From Methanofollis tationis (GTDB lineage Archaea; Halobacteriota; Methanomicrobia; Methanomicrobiales; Methanofollaceae): DNA of 64,000 nucleotides. Location: positions 2,119,104 through 2,183,103 of the forward strand of contig NZ_JABXWR010000001.1 of assembly GCF_013377755.1 (NCBI RefSeq). The letters are read 5' to 3'. A model generated the notes under the pieces. It made no database searches. It worked only from the letters and a program-made list of their open reading frames with translations, and had not been told where the DNA came from. Positions within the stretch are counted from its first letter, which is position 1. Every line of letters begins with the position of its first letter. The position numbers and the translations under genes are program-made. This document shows positions 51,804-58,590 of the stretch, piece by piece.

Positions 51804-52301
51804 CACACACCCCGAAGAGGTAATTACCTACTATTAGTATCTATACGTGTATATATTGATGCCGTGCATTTCAGAACCGATAATTTCCATCTAAAATGGC
51901 TTTGTAGAATCCCTCTTACCGTGTTTGACGTATCTCCTGTAATCGCAGGGAGAGAGTGCGGATCCCCCCACCTTCCCCCTCTTGTTTGCCGGGGGCTTCA
52001 CCCCATTGGAGCGGATGGGCCCCGGGAAGAGCAAACAGCATATCCGGGGAGGGAGCGTGCCGTATCCCCACCTATCCTGCGCGGGGGTCCGGGGGCAGCA
52101 GTCCCCCGGTTCAAACACGCCAGAATAGGATTACCATGAAAAACATTTCATGGGATATGCTTGCGTCCCCTTCCTGGACTCATATGCGATTCTACAAAGC
52201 CAAAAAAATAACATATTTGAAGACAAAGAAAGCGTCAGAGTTCAAATCGACGAAAAAATGGCGTGAACGTTTAAAAAATCGAATGATGTTTTGCTGGCAC
52301 C
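51804..52301. other. AT-richer region before the Doc gene, with repeat copy 2
   Basis: About 500 nt. The left part has AT-rich, TATA-like runs (51840-51865). The centre holds the GC-rich dyad at 52089-52109 and repeat copy 2 (52092-52201). The stretch 52205-52300 reads openly in two frames, and one ends in the peptide FEDKESVRVQIDEKMA before a stop. That could be the tail of a degraded antitoxin gene, but no start or complete protein is seen. Confidence 0.45.
52092..52201 (-). repeat. dispersed intergenic repeat, copy 2 (inverted relative to copy 1)
   Basis: The reverse complement of this segment matches 31190-31301 through AATCGCATATGAGTCC, GGAAGGGGAC, the ATG-containing hairpin and ATCCTATTCTGGCGTG, with about nine in ten identical bases by eye. 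It ends about 100 nt before the Doc gene. Confidence 0.8.
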
Positions 52302-52721
52302 ATGAACACCCCGGAAAAACTCAGCCCTCTTGCGCGGCACATTATCTTCATACAGGCAGAGATAATCCACAAAAGCGATCTACCAGAGGATCGAGGCGCC
52401 GCGGGAGTTGTGAGGGATTACGGAGTATTTGGTTCAATCGATTTTTTCTTAGACTATGAAGCGAAATTTGACACCATGGCCGATTCAGTACACCGCGCAG
52501 CGTGGATCCTTTATGCAATAGCGGTTCGGCATCCTTTCCAGAATGGAAATAAGCGCACTGCCTTTGTCGTTGTGGATGCTCTTCTTCGAGAAGAGTGGGG
52601 ATTTCATATCGGTGCCCCACAGAGAGAAAAAGGGAAATTTTTGATCGAAGTTGCAGATTATCAGCATGATGTTGATGATGTCGAGCGGTGGATCTGGAAA
52701 TATCTTGAAAAAAATGGTTAG
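52302..52721 (+). CDS. Doc/Fic-family death-on-curing-type protein
   Basis: A 139-residue Fic-fold protein of the Doc type. Its active-site motif HPFQNGNKRTA starts at His 77; the His, the phosphate-binding N-G-N-K-R stretch and the short length are as in Doc, which phosphorylates EF-Tu in bacteria. The N-terminal segment LARHIIFIQAEIIHKSD also suits the family. It is AT-richer than the surrounding genes and sits in a repeat island, suggesting horizontal acquisition. No complete Phd/AbrB antitoxin is adjacent. ATG 52302 lacks a strong ribosome-binding site. Confidence 0.8.
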   Translation: MNTPEKLSPLARHIIFIQAEIIHKSDLPEDRGAAGVVRDYGVFGSIDFFLDYEAKFDTMADSVHRAAWILYAIAVRHPFQNGNKRTAFVVVDALLREEWGFHIGAPQREKGKFLIEVADYQHDVDDVERWIWKYLEKNG

Positions 52722-52803
52722 AACATCTCTGCTGAACTGCTCCTCCCGAGACTGGTCGAGAACGCCTGAACGCTCTCCGGCGAGGTTGTTAATAGATCCT
52801 CCC

Positions 52804-52836
52804 GTCAACTACCCCGGCCTGAAGGCCCGGGCTTGA
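52804..52836. repeat. IS200/IS605-type right-end palindrome next to the TnpB relic
   Basis: GTCAACTACCCCGGCCTGAA and the following GGCCCGGGCTTGAG form an imperfect hairpin. It closely resembles the sequence at 25184-25216. Its position about 50 nt beyond the stop of the minus-strand TnpB fragment is where the right end of such an element belongs. Confidence 0.6.
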
Positions 52837-52882
52837 GACTCTATCCTGTCGATAGTTCTTGTCCAGGTGGTTGACTGTACCC

Positions 52883-53095
52883 CTACACCTCCTGGGTACA
52901 CCTGTAGGTGCGTGCTCTGGCCTCGATGTTCCGAGCACCGATCAGAACGGCATGAAGCGAATGCCCACAACATTCGCAGACAAAAGACCGTCCATTCAGG
53001 TGTTTTTTGCTGATAGGGCAATCCGCCTCTATGAGGGATAAAACCAGGACAGGGACAGAAACCCACAAAAGCGCCCCGACACACCCATCCATCAT
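52883..53095 (-). pseudogene. TnpB (IS605 OrfB) C-terminal relic
   Basis: The frame encodes CPISKKHLNGRSFVCECCGH followed by SLHAVLIGARNIEARA. This corresponds to the C-terminal zinc ribbon and the H-AD-NAARNI tail of TnpB nucleases. In the usual CPxC...CxxC ribbon the second cysteine is replaced by Ser, and the RuvC-like core upstream is missing. It is therefore a non-functional fragment. It lies beside a matching element end. Confidence 0.6.
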
Positions 53096-53129
53096 TTGTC
53101 ATCGGCAGGTTCTCAGTCCTACCTTTCCC

Positions 53130-53179
53130 CGCGCATCCAGGGGCAATCCTGCGCGGGGGTCCGGGGGTGCAACCCCCGG
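53130..53179. repeat. GC-rich dyad element with flank, copy near 53.15 kb
   Basis: A CGCATCCAGGGGCAAT tract followed by the dyad at 53160-53179, matching 51351-51400. Sequence upstream (GGACAGAAACCCACAAAA) also matches the region after copy 1 of the structured repeat (GGACAGGAACCCACAAAA). Confidence 0.65.
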
Positions 53180-53275
53180 CGCGAGGAGGGCGTTGCGGGA
53201 ACGTACGGGAAATCAAACAAACCCCTGCCGGGGCAACCTGCTGCCAACGGGCGTGGAAAAGAGGAGTGACAGGGG

Positions 53276-53893
53276 TTACTGCCCTGATTTTCGCCGCATC
53301 AGCAGGAACGGGACGAGCAGCACCGCCGCCACGGTGAACCAGACAGCCCCGAAGATCAGGAGGAGGCGCTCCTGGCCAGAATCATAGAAGCGGACCTCCA
53401 CAAACCTGGTCCCGTCCCAGCGGATCACGGTGGCGTTGTCTTCCTGTGAGATTGTCCCCCCCTCGCTTACCCGGCCGAGGAGGGGGTTTTGCACGTTGAG
53501 CCCCTCAGGGAGGGTGACGGCGATCGCCGACGGCTCTTCAAGGAGGACCTGGAGATTTTTCAAAACGATCTCGGCCTCGTAACTGACCGTGACGTTCCCC
53601 CTCTCAAAGGCGATGGTGTTCCGGTCTTTCTGGGTATAACTGCAGTTATCGCCGCATTCGCCTGAGACGGTGACGTTTTTCACCGTGAGGGGCAACCGCT
53701 CGCCGAGCATCCCGGCCTCCCAGAAGGCGTACTCCTCTGCGTCGGTGAGGGTGACCTCACCGATATAGGCCTCCCCTCCCGGCAGTACGGTCACCGTTGC
53801 GTTATAGGCTGCGGCCTGCACCGTCAGGAGGACAAGTGCAGCACAGAGAGCAATGCCTGCTCGGTAGCGTCGATCTCGATCGGAGGTGGACAT
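53276..53893 (-). CDS. membrane-anchored beta-domain protein (DUF5803-like)
   Basis: A 205-residue protein with an N-terminal signal or anchor (IALCAALVLLTVQAAAYN), a beta-rich extracytoplasmic domain containing paired cysteines (ECGDNC near 80), and a C-terminal transmembrane helix (LLLIFGAVWFTVAAVLLVPFLLM) ending in basic residues. It resembles archaeal DUF5803 proteins. The start overlaps thrC by 70 nt; later start codons would remove the signal peptide, so the overlap is accepted. The function is unknown. Confidence 0.62.
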   Translation of the reverse strand: MSTSDRDRRYRAGIALCAALVLLTVQAAAYNATVTVLPGGEAYIGEVTLTDAEEYAFWEAGMLGERLPLTVKNVTVSGECGDNCSYTQKDRNTIAFERGNVTVSYEAEIVLKNLQVLLEEPSAIAVTLPEGLNVQNPLLGRVSEGGTISQEDNATVIRWDGTRFVEVRFYDSGQERLLLIFGAVWFTVAAVLLVPFLLMRRKSGQ

Positions 53894-55035
53894 TGTCTGA
53901 TCACTGTTTCCGGGTCTTTGAGAAGGTGGCCGGTCACCACGCAGACGATCCGCTCGTCCCGGTCGATCCGCCCTTCTTCAACCAGCTTTCTGATGCCGGC
54001 AACCGATGCGGCCGATGCGGGCTCGACACCGATCCCTTCCTTCTGTGCAAGGTCGCGCTGCATCGCCAGGATCTCCTCGTCGGTCACCGAGGCCGCGGTG
54101 CCGCCGGTCTTCCTGATGGCGATCAGCGCTTTCTCGCCGTTGACCGGTGCGCCGATCCGGATGGCGGTCGCCACCGTCTCCGGGTTCGCCTCGGGCACGA
54201 CCGCGGGGAGGCTCCCCTGGATCGCCTGCACCAGCGGCTGCGATCCTGCCGCCTGGATCCCGGTCATCATCGGGAGGCGGTCGATGAACCCCAGGGTTTC
54301 AAGTTCCCGCAGTCCCTTGTACACGGCCGAGATGTTGCCCGCGTTGCCCACCGGCAGCACCAGGCGGTCGGGGACGTCGCCGAGCTGGTCGACTGCCTCG
54401 AAACCGATCGTCTTCTGGCCTTCGAGCCGGTACGGGTTCACCGAGTTCAGGAGATAGATCCCGTGCTTCAGGCAGAGGTCCCTGACCATCTCGAGGGAGC
54501 GGTCGAAGTTGCCCCTGACGGCGATCACCTTTGCGCCGTGCATCAGGGCCTGGGCGACCTTGCCGAGGGCGACCTTGCCCGCCGGGAGGAGAACGACCGC
54601 AGGGATCCCGCCTTTTGCCGCATAGGCGGCAAGGCTTGCCGAGGTGTTACCGGTGCTGGCGCATGCCACGCTCTTCATCCCGAGCTGGACGGCCATTGAG
54701 ACGCCGACGGTCATCCCGCGGTCCTTGAACGAACCGGTCGGGTTCATTCCCTCATGCTTTGCATAGAGGTGCGGCAGCCCCATCTCGGCCCCGAGGCGTT
54801 CGAGGTGGTAGAGGGGCGTGCCGCCCTCCTGGAGGGTGACCGGAGGTATGGTGACCGGCAGGATTTCACGATAGCGCCAGACCGAGATCGGGCGGCGGTT
54901 CCATGCCTCTCTCGACACGTTGATGGCGTCTAGATCATAGTCGACGGTGAGCAGGTGCCCGCACTTCGGGCAGGTATAGATGATCTCGCCGGGCGCGTAT
55001 TCGGCACCGCAGTGGATGCACGCGAGATGGTACAT
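53824..55035 (-). CDS. thrC: threonine synthase
   Basis: PLP enzyme that makes threonine from O-phosphohomoserine. The 403-residue protein has an N-terminal zinc-ribbon-like pair (CIHC, CPKC) and the PLP lysine in NPTGSFKDRGM near residue 100. The CASTGNTSASLAAYAAKGG segment lies near 125-143, and the phosphate-binding PVGNAGNISAVYKGL near 215. The N-terminal zinc ribbon is frequent in archaeal ThrC. It precedes the DUF5803-like gene with an unusual 70-nt overlap. Confidence 0.94.
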   Translation of the reverse strand: MYHLACIHCGAEYAPGEIIYTCPKCGHLLTVDYDLDAINVSREAWNRRPISVWRYREILPVTIPPVTLQEGGTPLYHLERLGAEMGLPHLYAKHEGMNPTGSFKDRGMTVGVSMAVQLGMKSVACASTGNTSASLAAYAAKGGIPAVVLLPAGKVALGKVAQALMHGAKVIAVRGNFDRSLEMVRDLCLKHGIYLLNSVNPYRLEGQKTIGFEAVDQLGDVPDRLVLPVGNAGNISAVYKGLRELETLGFIDRLPMMTGIQAAGSQPLVQAIQGSLPAVVPEANPETVATAIRIGAPVNGEKALIAIRKTGGTAASVTDEEILAMQRDLAQKEGIGVEPASAASVAGIRKLVEEGRIDRDERIVCVVTGHLLKDPETVIRQCPPPIEIDATEQALLSVLHLSS

Positions 55036-55076
55036 AGGGTGATATTGGTCCTTGTGGTAGATGAAAATTCGTGAAC

Positions 55077-55790
55077 CTACCGCCGGGGGCGGGCGGCGAG
55101 GAGGAAGATGACCCAGAGGGCGGCGGCAACGGCGATACCGGCATAGGGAAAGAGAGCGGCGGGGACGGCCTCAACGTTACCGGCGGCAAAGAGCCCGCCG
55201 GCGGCAACGGCCATCACGGCGGCGTAGATTGTCGGTCTGGGGTCGCCGCTGCCGGTGATGATCCCGCCGTGCGTCCGGTGTCCTGAGAGGGGGAAGAGCC
55301 ATGCCACGCCGCTGCGCGTGCACGAGTCCTCGAGGAGGTGGCCGACCGCCCCCCCCAGGAAACCGAGGAGGAAGACGGTATAGCCTATGTCCCAGGGAAT
55401 ACGAAGGCCGATCGTCCCGATCGCCCATGCATAGGCACCGAGGACGAGGGTCATCAGGACGATCCCGATCGCCGAGTGGAGGACGCCGCGGTGGCGGGGC
55501 ATCCCGCGTTCACCGAGCAGGGCGATGAAGGGGAGGGAGATCGGGTAGTAGACCAGGTAGCGGATGGCATAGCCGAAGAACGGCAGGAAGATGAGCCGTT
55601 TTCCCTTCCCGCCGGGAATGCGGGTATGAAAGATCGCCGAGTCGTTGGCGTCGGCATCAGGGGCGAGCGCCCCGATAAAAACCCCGAAAAGGGCGGCGAC
55701 CAGCCATTCTGGCGGCAGGACGGAGACCCACGGCACCAGCACGACGGCGGCGGTCGCAAGGCTGATGGAAAGGTGCTCGTCACCGTTCAC
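55077..55790 (-). CDS. DUF457/YdjM-like membrane hydrolase-family protein
   Basis: A 237-residue polytopic membrane protein of the DUF457 (YdjM) family, often described as inner-membrane metal-dependent hydrolase. The family residues are in FGVFIGALAPDADAND near 45, MPRHRGVLHSAIGIVL near 95 and GHLLEDSCTRSGVAWLFPLSGHR near 155 (read in parts), supplying Asp and His residues. GTG 55788-55790 is preferred to upstream codons, giving an 11-nt overlap with the nitrilase gene. The substrate is unknown. Confidence 0.72.
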   Translation of the reverse strand: MNGDEHLSISLATAAVVLVPWVSVLPPEWLVAALFGVFIGALAPDADANDSAIFHTRIPGGKGKRLIFLPFFGYAIRYLVYYPISLPFIALLGERGMPRHRGVLHSAIGIVLMTLVLGAYAWAIGTIGLRIPWDIGYTVFLLGFLGGAVGHLLEDSCTRSGVAWLFPLSGHRTHGGIITGSGDPRPTIYAAVMAVAAGGLFAAGNVEAVPAALFPYAGIAVAAALWVIFLLAARPRR

Positions 55791-56526
55791 AGGCGTTCCT
55801 CCATCTTGTATAGAGGTCGGGCCGCCGGTCATGCAGGACCGGGAGGACGGCGCGCATTTTCAGCACCTCGTCTTTGCGGATCTCGCCGATGAGATGGCCA
55901 TGATCTGTTTTTCCCCGGAGGCTGCCGTCAGGCCCGGCGATGCATGAGCGCCCCCATGCGTTCGCCCCGGCAATATAGCACTCGGTGTCCAGGGCGCGCC
56001 CGCGGAGCAGCAGTTCCCACTGGTCGAGGCGCTCTGCCGGCCACGCCGCCGGGACGAGAATGCAATCGGCGCCGCACGCCGCATAATGGACGAAGAGTTC
56101 CGGGAACCGGAGGTCGTAGCAGACGGCCAGGGCGAACCGAAGCCCGCCGGCGTCGAAGACCGCCGGTTCTGTGCCCGGGGTGCAGGTCAGGCCCTCGCCG
56201 CCGGGCGAGAAGAGATGGATCTTCGCATAGGTCGCCTGCACTCTCCCGTCCGGGCCGGCGGCACAGGTCAGGTTCAGAGGAGGCGGTGCGCCCCTCCAGC
56301 AGGAGCCCACGACCCAGATCCCGTACTCGGCGGCGATGCGGCAGATCGCCGGGAGGATGGCAGGGTCAGGCCGCGCCGTCGCCGGGTTCCAGCCGGTGGC
56401 GAACTGCTCGGGGAAGAGAATGAGGTCGGCGCCCTCCGCCGCCGCAGCAGCCGCGGCCTCTTCTGCCTCTCTCAGCCCACTCTCGACCGAGACGGGCGGC
56501 GCCATCCCATAGCAGCAGACCCTCAC
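55780..56526 (-). CDS. carbon-nitrogen hydrolase (nitrilase superfamily)
   Basis: A 248-residue amidase-fold enzyme. The Glu-Lys-Cys triad is seen in LFPEQF (Glu near 40), YAKIHLF (Lys near 101) and AVCYDLRFPE (Cys near 135). The substrate (an omega-amide, N-carbamoyl compound or other) cannot be told. The GTG start overlaps the MarC stop (GTGA), so MarC, this enzyme and the DUF457 protein are translated from one message. Confidence 0.85.
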   Translation of the reverse strand: MRVCCYGMAPPVSVESGLREAEEAAAAAAAEGADLILFPEQFATGWNPATARPDPAILPAICRIAAEYGIWVVGSCWRGAPPPLNLTCAAGPDGRVQATYAKIHLFSPGGEGLTCTPGTEPAVFDAGGLRFALAVCYDLRFPELFVHYAACGADCILVPAAWPAERLDQWELLLRGRALDTECYIAGANAWGRSCIAGPDGSLRGKTDHGHLIGEIRKDEVLKMRAVLPVLHDRRPDLYTRWRNACER

Positions 56527-57179
56527 AATCCTGCTCCTGCCAGCATCGGGAAAGCCGTCTTGACCCCGACGATGATGAACTGGACGGCGATGGCGATGAG
56601 CATCATACCCATCAGCCTGTTAACGGCGCGGTACTCGCGGTGACCGATCCGCCCTACGATCATCTCCGAGCGGGAGAACATCAGGTACGTGACCCCGATC
56701 GCAAGGGCGATGGCGGCGATGACGACGGCGACCGCCGCCGGGTGAATGGTGGTCGCCTCGTTGGTGAGCACGATCACCGTCGTGATCGCACCGGGCCCGG
56801 CGATCATCGGAACGGCGAGGGGCATCACCGCCACCTCGTCGGTATCCTGGCTCTCGTACTTCTCGGTCGCCGAGATCTTCGTCCTGGAGGTCTTCGCATA
56901 GACCATCTCCATGCCGATCCCGAAGAGGAGGAGGCCGCCGGCAATCCTGAAGGCCTCGAGGGTGATCCCGAAGAGCTGGAGGATCACGCCCCCGGCGATC
57001 GCAAAGGTGAGCAGGATGACCAGGGCGTATTTGCAGGCAATTGCGGCGACTGCCATGCGCTGGGCGTGCTCCATCGCCTCGGTCAGGGAAACGAAGAGCA
57101 GCGTCGCTGCGAGCGGGTTGGTGATGATGAGGATGGAGGTGATGCTCAGCAGGACGAAACTCAGCAGTTCGCCATTCAT
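56523..57179 (-). CDS. MarC-family integral membrane protein
   Basis: A 218-residue protein of UPF0056 (MarC) with six predicted transmembrane helices. Characteristic segments are ITNPLAATLLFVSLTE near 20-35, FRIAGGLLLFGIGMEM near 77-92 and AVPMIAGPGAITTVIVL near 122-138. The role, once linked to antibiotic resistance, is unresolved. It is the first gene of the MarC-nitrilase-DUF457 group and lies 74 nt from the ndk stop. Confidence 0.87.
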   Translation of the reverse strand: MNGELLSFVLLSITSILIITNPLAATLLFVSLTEAMEHAQRMAVAAIACKYALVILLTFAIAGGVILQLFGITLEAFRIAGGLLLFGIGMEMVYAKTSRTKISATEKYESQDTDEVAVMPLAVPMIAGPGAITTVIVLTNEATTIHPAAVAVVIAAIALAIGVTYLMFSRSEMIVGRIGHREYRAVNRLMGMMLIAIAVQFIIVGVKTAFPMLAGAGL

Positions 57180-57253
57180 GCAGACTTTTTAGGTCTTCTT
57201 CTGGTTAATGCCTTTCGAGGCAGGAAAAAAAGTCCGGGGTTATCCCCGACGAT

Positions 57254-57703
57254 TCACTCGTACAGGGCCGGTTCGTCGAGCCGCGCATAGGCGACGAATT
57301 CAGCGTCTGCAAAGTGGATGGCGATCTCGCGCGCGGCACTCTCGTCTGAGTCCGAAGCGTGGATCACGTTCTTGCCGGTCTCCATTGCCATGTCGCCCCT
57401 GATCGTTCCCGGAGCGGCGTCGGCGGGGTTCGTGGCACCCACGAGTTTCCGCACGATGGCGACCGAGCCCTTGCCCTCCCAGACCATGGCGACCACCGGG
57501 CCGGACATGATATACTCCTTGAGCGAGGGGAAGAACGGCTTTGCAACATGCTCGGCATAGTGCTCCATCACCTTCTCCTCGGAGATCATGGTGAGGTTTG
57601 CCGCCACGAGCTTGAGGCCTTTTGCCTCAAGGCGGGAGATGACAGCCCCGATGATGCCGCGCTGGACACCGTCGGGCTTGATCATCACAAAGGTCCGGTC
57701 CAT
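57254..57703 (-). CDS. ndk: nucleoside diphosphate kinase
   Basis: A 149-residue Ndk that balances nucleoside triphosphates through a phosphohistidine. The N-terminal [17 protein letters not shown] and the active-site NVIHASDS (His near residue 115) are present. It is the last gene of the L7Ae-S28e-L24e-Ndk group, which is a common archaeal arrangement. ATG 57703 follows the L24e stop by a few bases; the longer frame upstream is the L24e gene in another frame. Confidence 0.96.
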   Translation of the reverse strand: MDRTFVMIKPDGVQRGIIGAVISRLEAKGLKLVAANLTMISEEKVMEHYAEHVAKPFFPSLKEYIMSGPVVAMVWEGKGSVAIVRKLVGATNPADAAPGTIRGDMAMETGKNVIHASDSDESAAREIAIHFADAEFVAYARLDEPALYE

Positions 57704-57708
57704 CAGGC

Positions 57709-57900
57709 TCACTCCTTCCCGAGGGCCTTGCGGCCAGCTTCGGTCCAGGTGACCCGGCGGGGGACACGCTTGAGCTTGTAGTTCTTCTGGCACTTCGTCG
57801 AGCAGAAGTAGAAGAGCGCGCCGTCCTTGCGGACGAAGAGCTTCCCTGTACCGGGCTCGATCATCTCGCCGCAGAAGCTGCACTTGTAGGTCTCAACCAT
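57709..57900 (-). CDS. rpl24e: 50S ribosomal protein L24e
   Basis: A 63-residue zinc-binding ribosomal protein. The N-terminal [21 protein letters not shown] (read in parts) has the first CxxC pair, and CSTKCQKNY gives the second. This matches the archaeal L24e, which sits near the factor-binding side of the large subunit. Gap to the S28e gene is 5 nt. Confidence 0.95.
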   Translation of the reverse strand: MVETYKCSFCGEMIEPGTGKLFVRKDGALFYFCSTKCQKNYKLKRVPRRVTWTEAGRKALGKE

Positions 57901-57905
57901 TCTCT

Positions 57906-58112
57906 TTACCGCCTCGAAAGTTTCTTCGCTTCGCGCTCGGTCTCGAGGAGCATCAGGATGTCGCCCTCGCGGATGGGGCCGACGGTGTTGCGGGTGATGA
58001 TCCGGCCCTTGTTGTTACCCTCAAGGACCCGGCACTTCACCTGCATGGCTTCGCCGTGCATCCCGGTGCTGCCGATGACCTCAATGACCTCTGCGGGTGT
58101 TCCGTCTGCCAT
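57906..58112 (-). CDS. rps28e: 30S ribosomal protein S28e
   Basis: A 68-residue OB-fold protein of the small subunit. Typical features are [20 protein letters not shown] near the N-terminus and the C-terminal [18 protein letters not shown]. In the ribosomal block with L7Ae and L24e. Archaeal S28e proteins normally run 65-75 residues. Confidence 0.95.
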   Translation of the reverse strand: MADGTPAEVIEVIGSTGMHGEAMQVKCRVLEGNNKGRIITRNTVGPIREGDILMLLETEREAKKLSRR

Positions 58113-58125
58113 CTGGAAAACCCCC

Positions 58126-58494
58126 TCAGGCCCTCAGTTCGCCGACCTGCTTGGCAACCTCTTCGACGAGTTCCTTTGCCTTGCCGGGCTTGACGATTGC
58201 TGCTGCAGCTGATCCCACGTTCAGGCCGCTTGCCGCGCCGATCTCGTTCTGCTTGCTGATGAAGATGTACGGGATTTTCTTCTCCTCGCACAGGGGTGCA
58301 AGGTGCATCACAATCTCTTCAGGCTGGACATCGGCGCCGATCAGGACGAGCTGGGCGGTGCCGCGCTCGATGCACTTGGTGGCCTCGTTGGAACCCTTCT
58401 TGATCTTGCCGGTGTCGCGGGCGATTTCGAGCGATTCAAGCGCTTTGTTCTGGATCTCTTCCGGAACTTCAAATGTTACGTATACCTTTGCCAT
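58126..58494 (-). CDS. rpl7ae: 50S ribosomal protein L7Ae
   Basis: A 122-residue kink-turn RNA-binding protein that acts both in the ribosome and in archaeal box C/D and H/ACA complexes and RNase P. The [22 protein letters not shown] core (read in parts) is the family hallmark, followed by [18 protein letters not shown]. First gene of the block; a regulatory kink-turn in its leader was not examined further. Confidence 0.96.
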   Translation of the reverse strand: MAKVYVTFEVPEEIQNKALESLEIARDTGKIKKGSNEATKCIERGTAQLVLIGADVQPEEIVMHLAPLCEEKKIPYIFISKQNEIGAASGLNVGSAAAAIVKPGKAKELVEEVAKQVGELRA

Positions 58495-58590
58495 GATTCA
58501 CCTCATTCAGGAGCGTAGCCTCTCCTTCATCAATCATCAGTTGTGATTGAGTAGCCATATGAAATCTACAGGAAAACTGATAAACCTTCC

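Larger units (their letters stand above)
52722..53275. other. region after the Doc gene: IS605-like end, TnpB relic and GC-rich dyad
   Basis: About 550 nt with no intact gene. It contains an element end at 52804-52836, a degenerate TnpB C-terminus on the minus strand and the second copy of the CATCCAGGGGCAAT-plus-dyad repeat (53130-53179). Confidence 0.6.

Noticed and set aside
51089-53275. CRISPR-like array in the repeat island
   Set aside because: Repeats are of unequal length and spacing, diverged and mostly palindromic pairs; there is no regular repeat-spacer pattern and no cas gene nearby.
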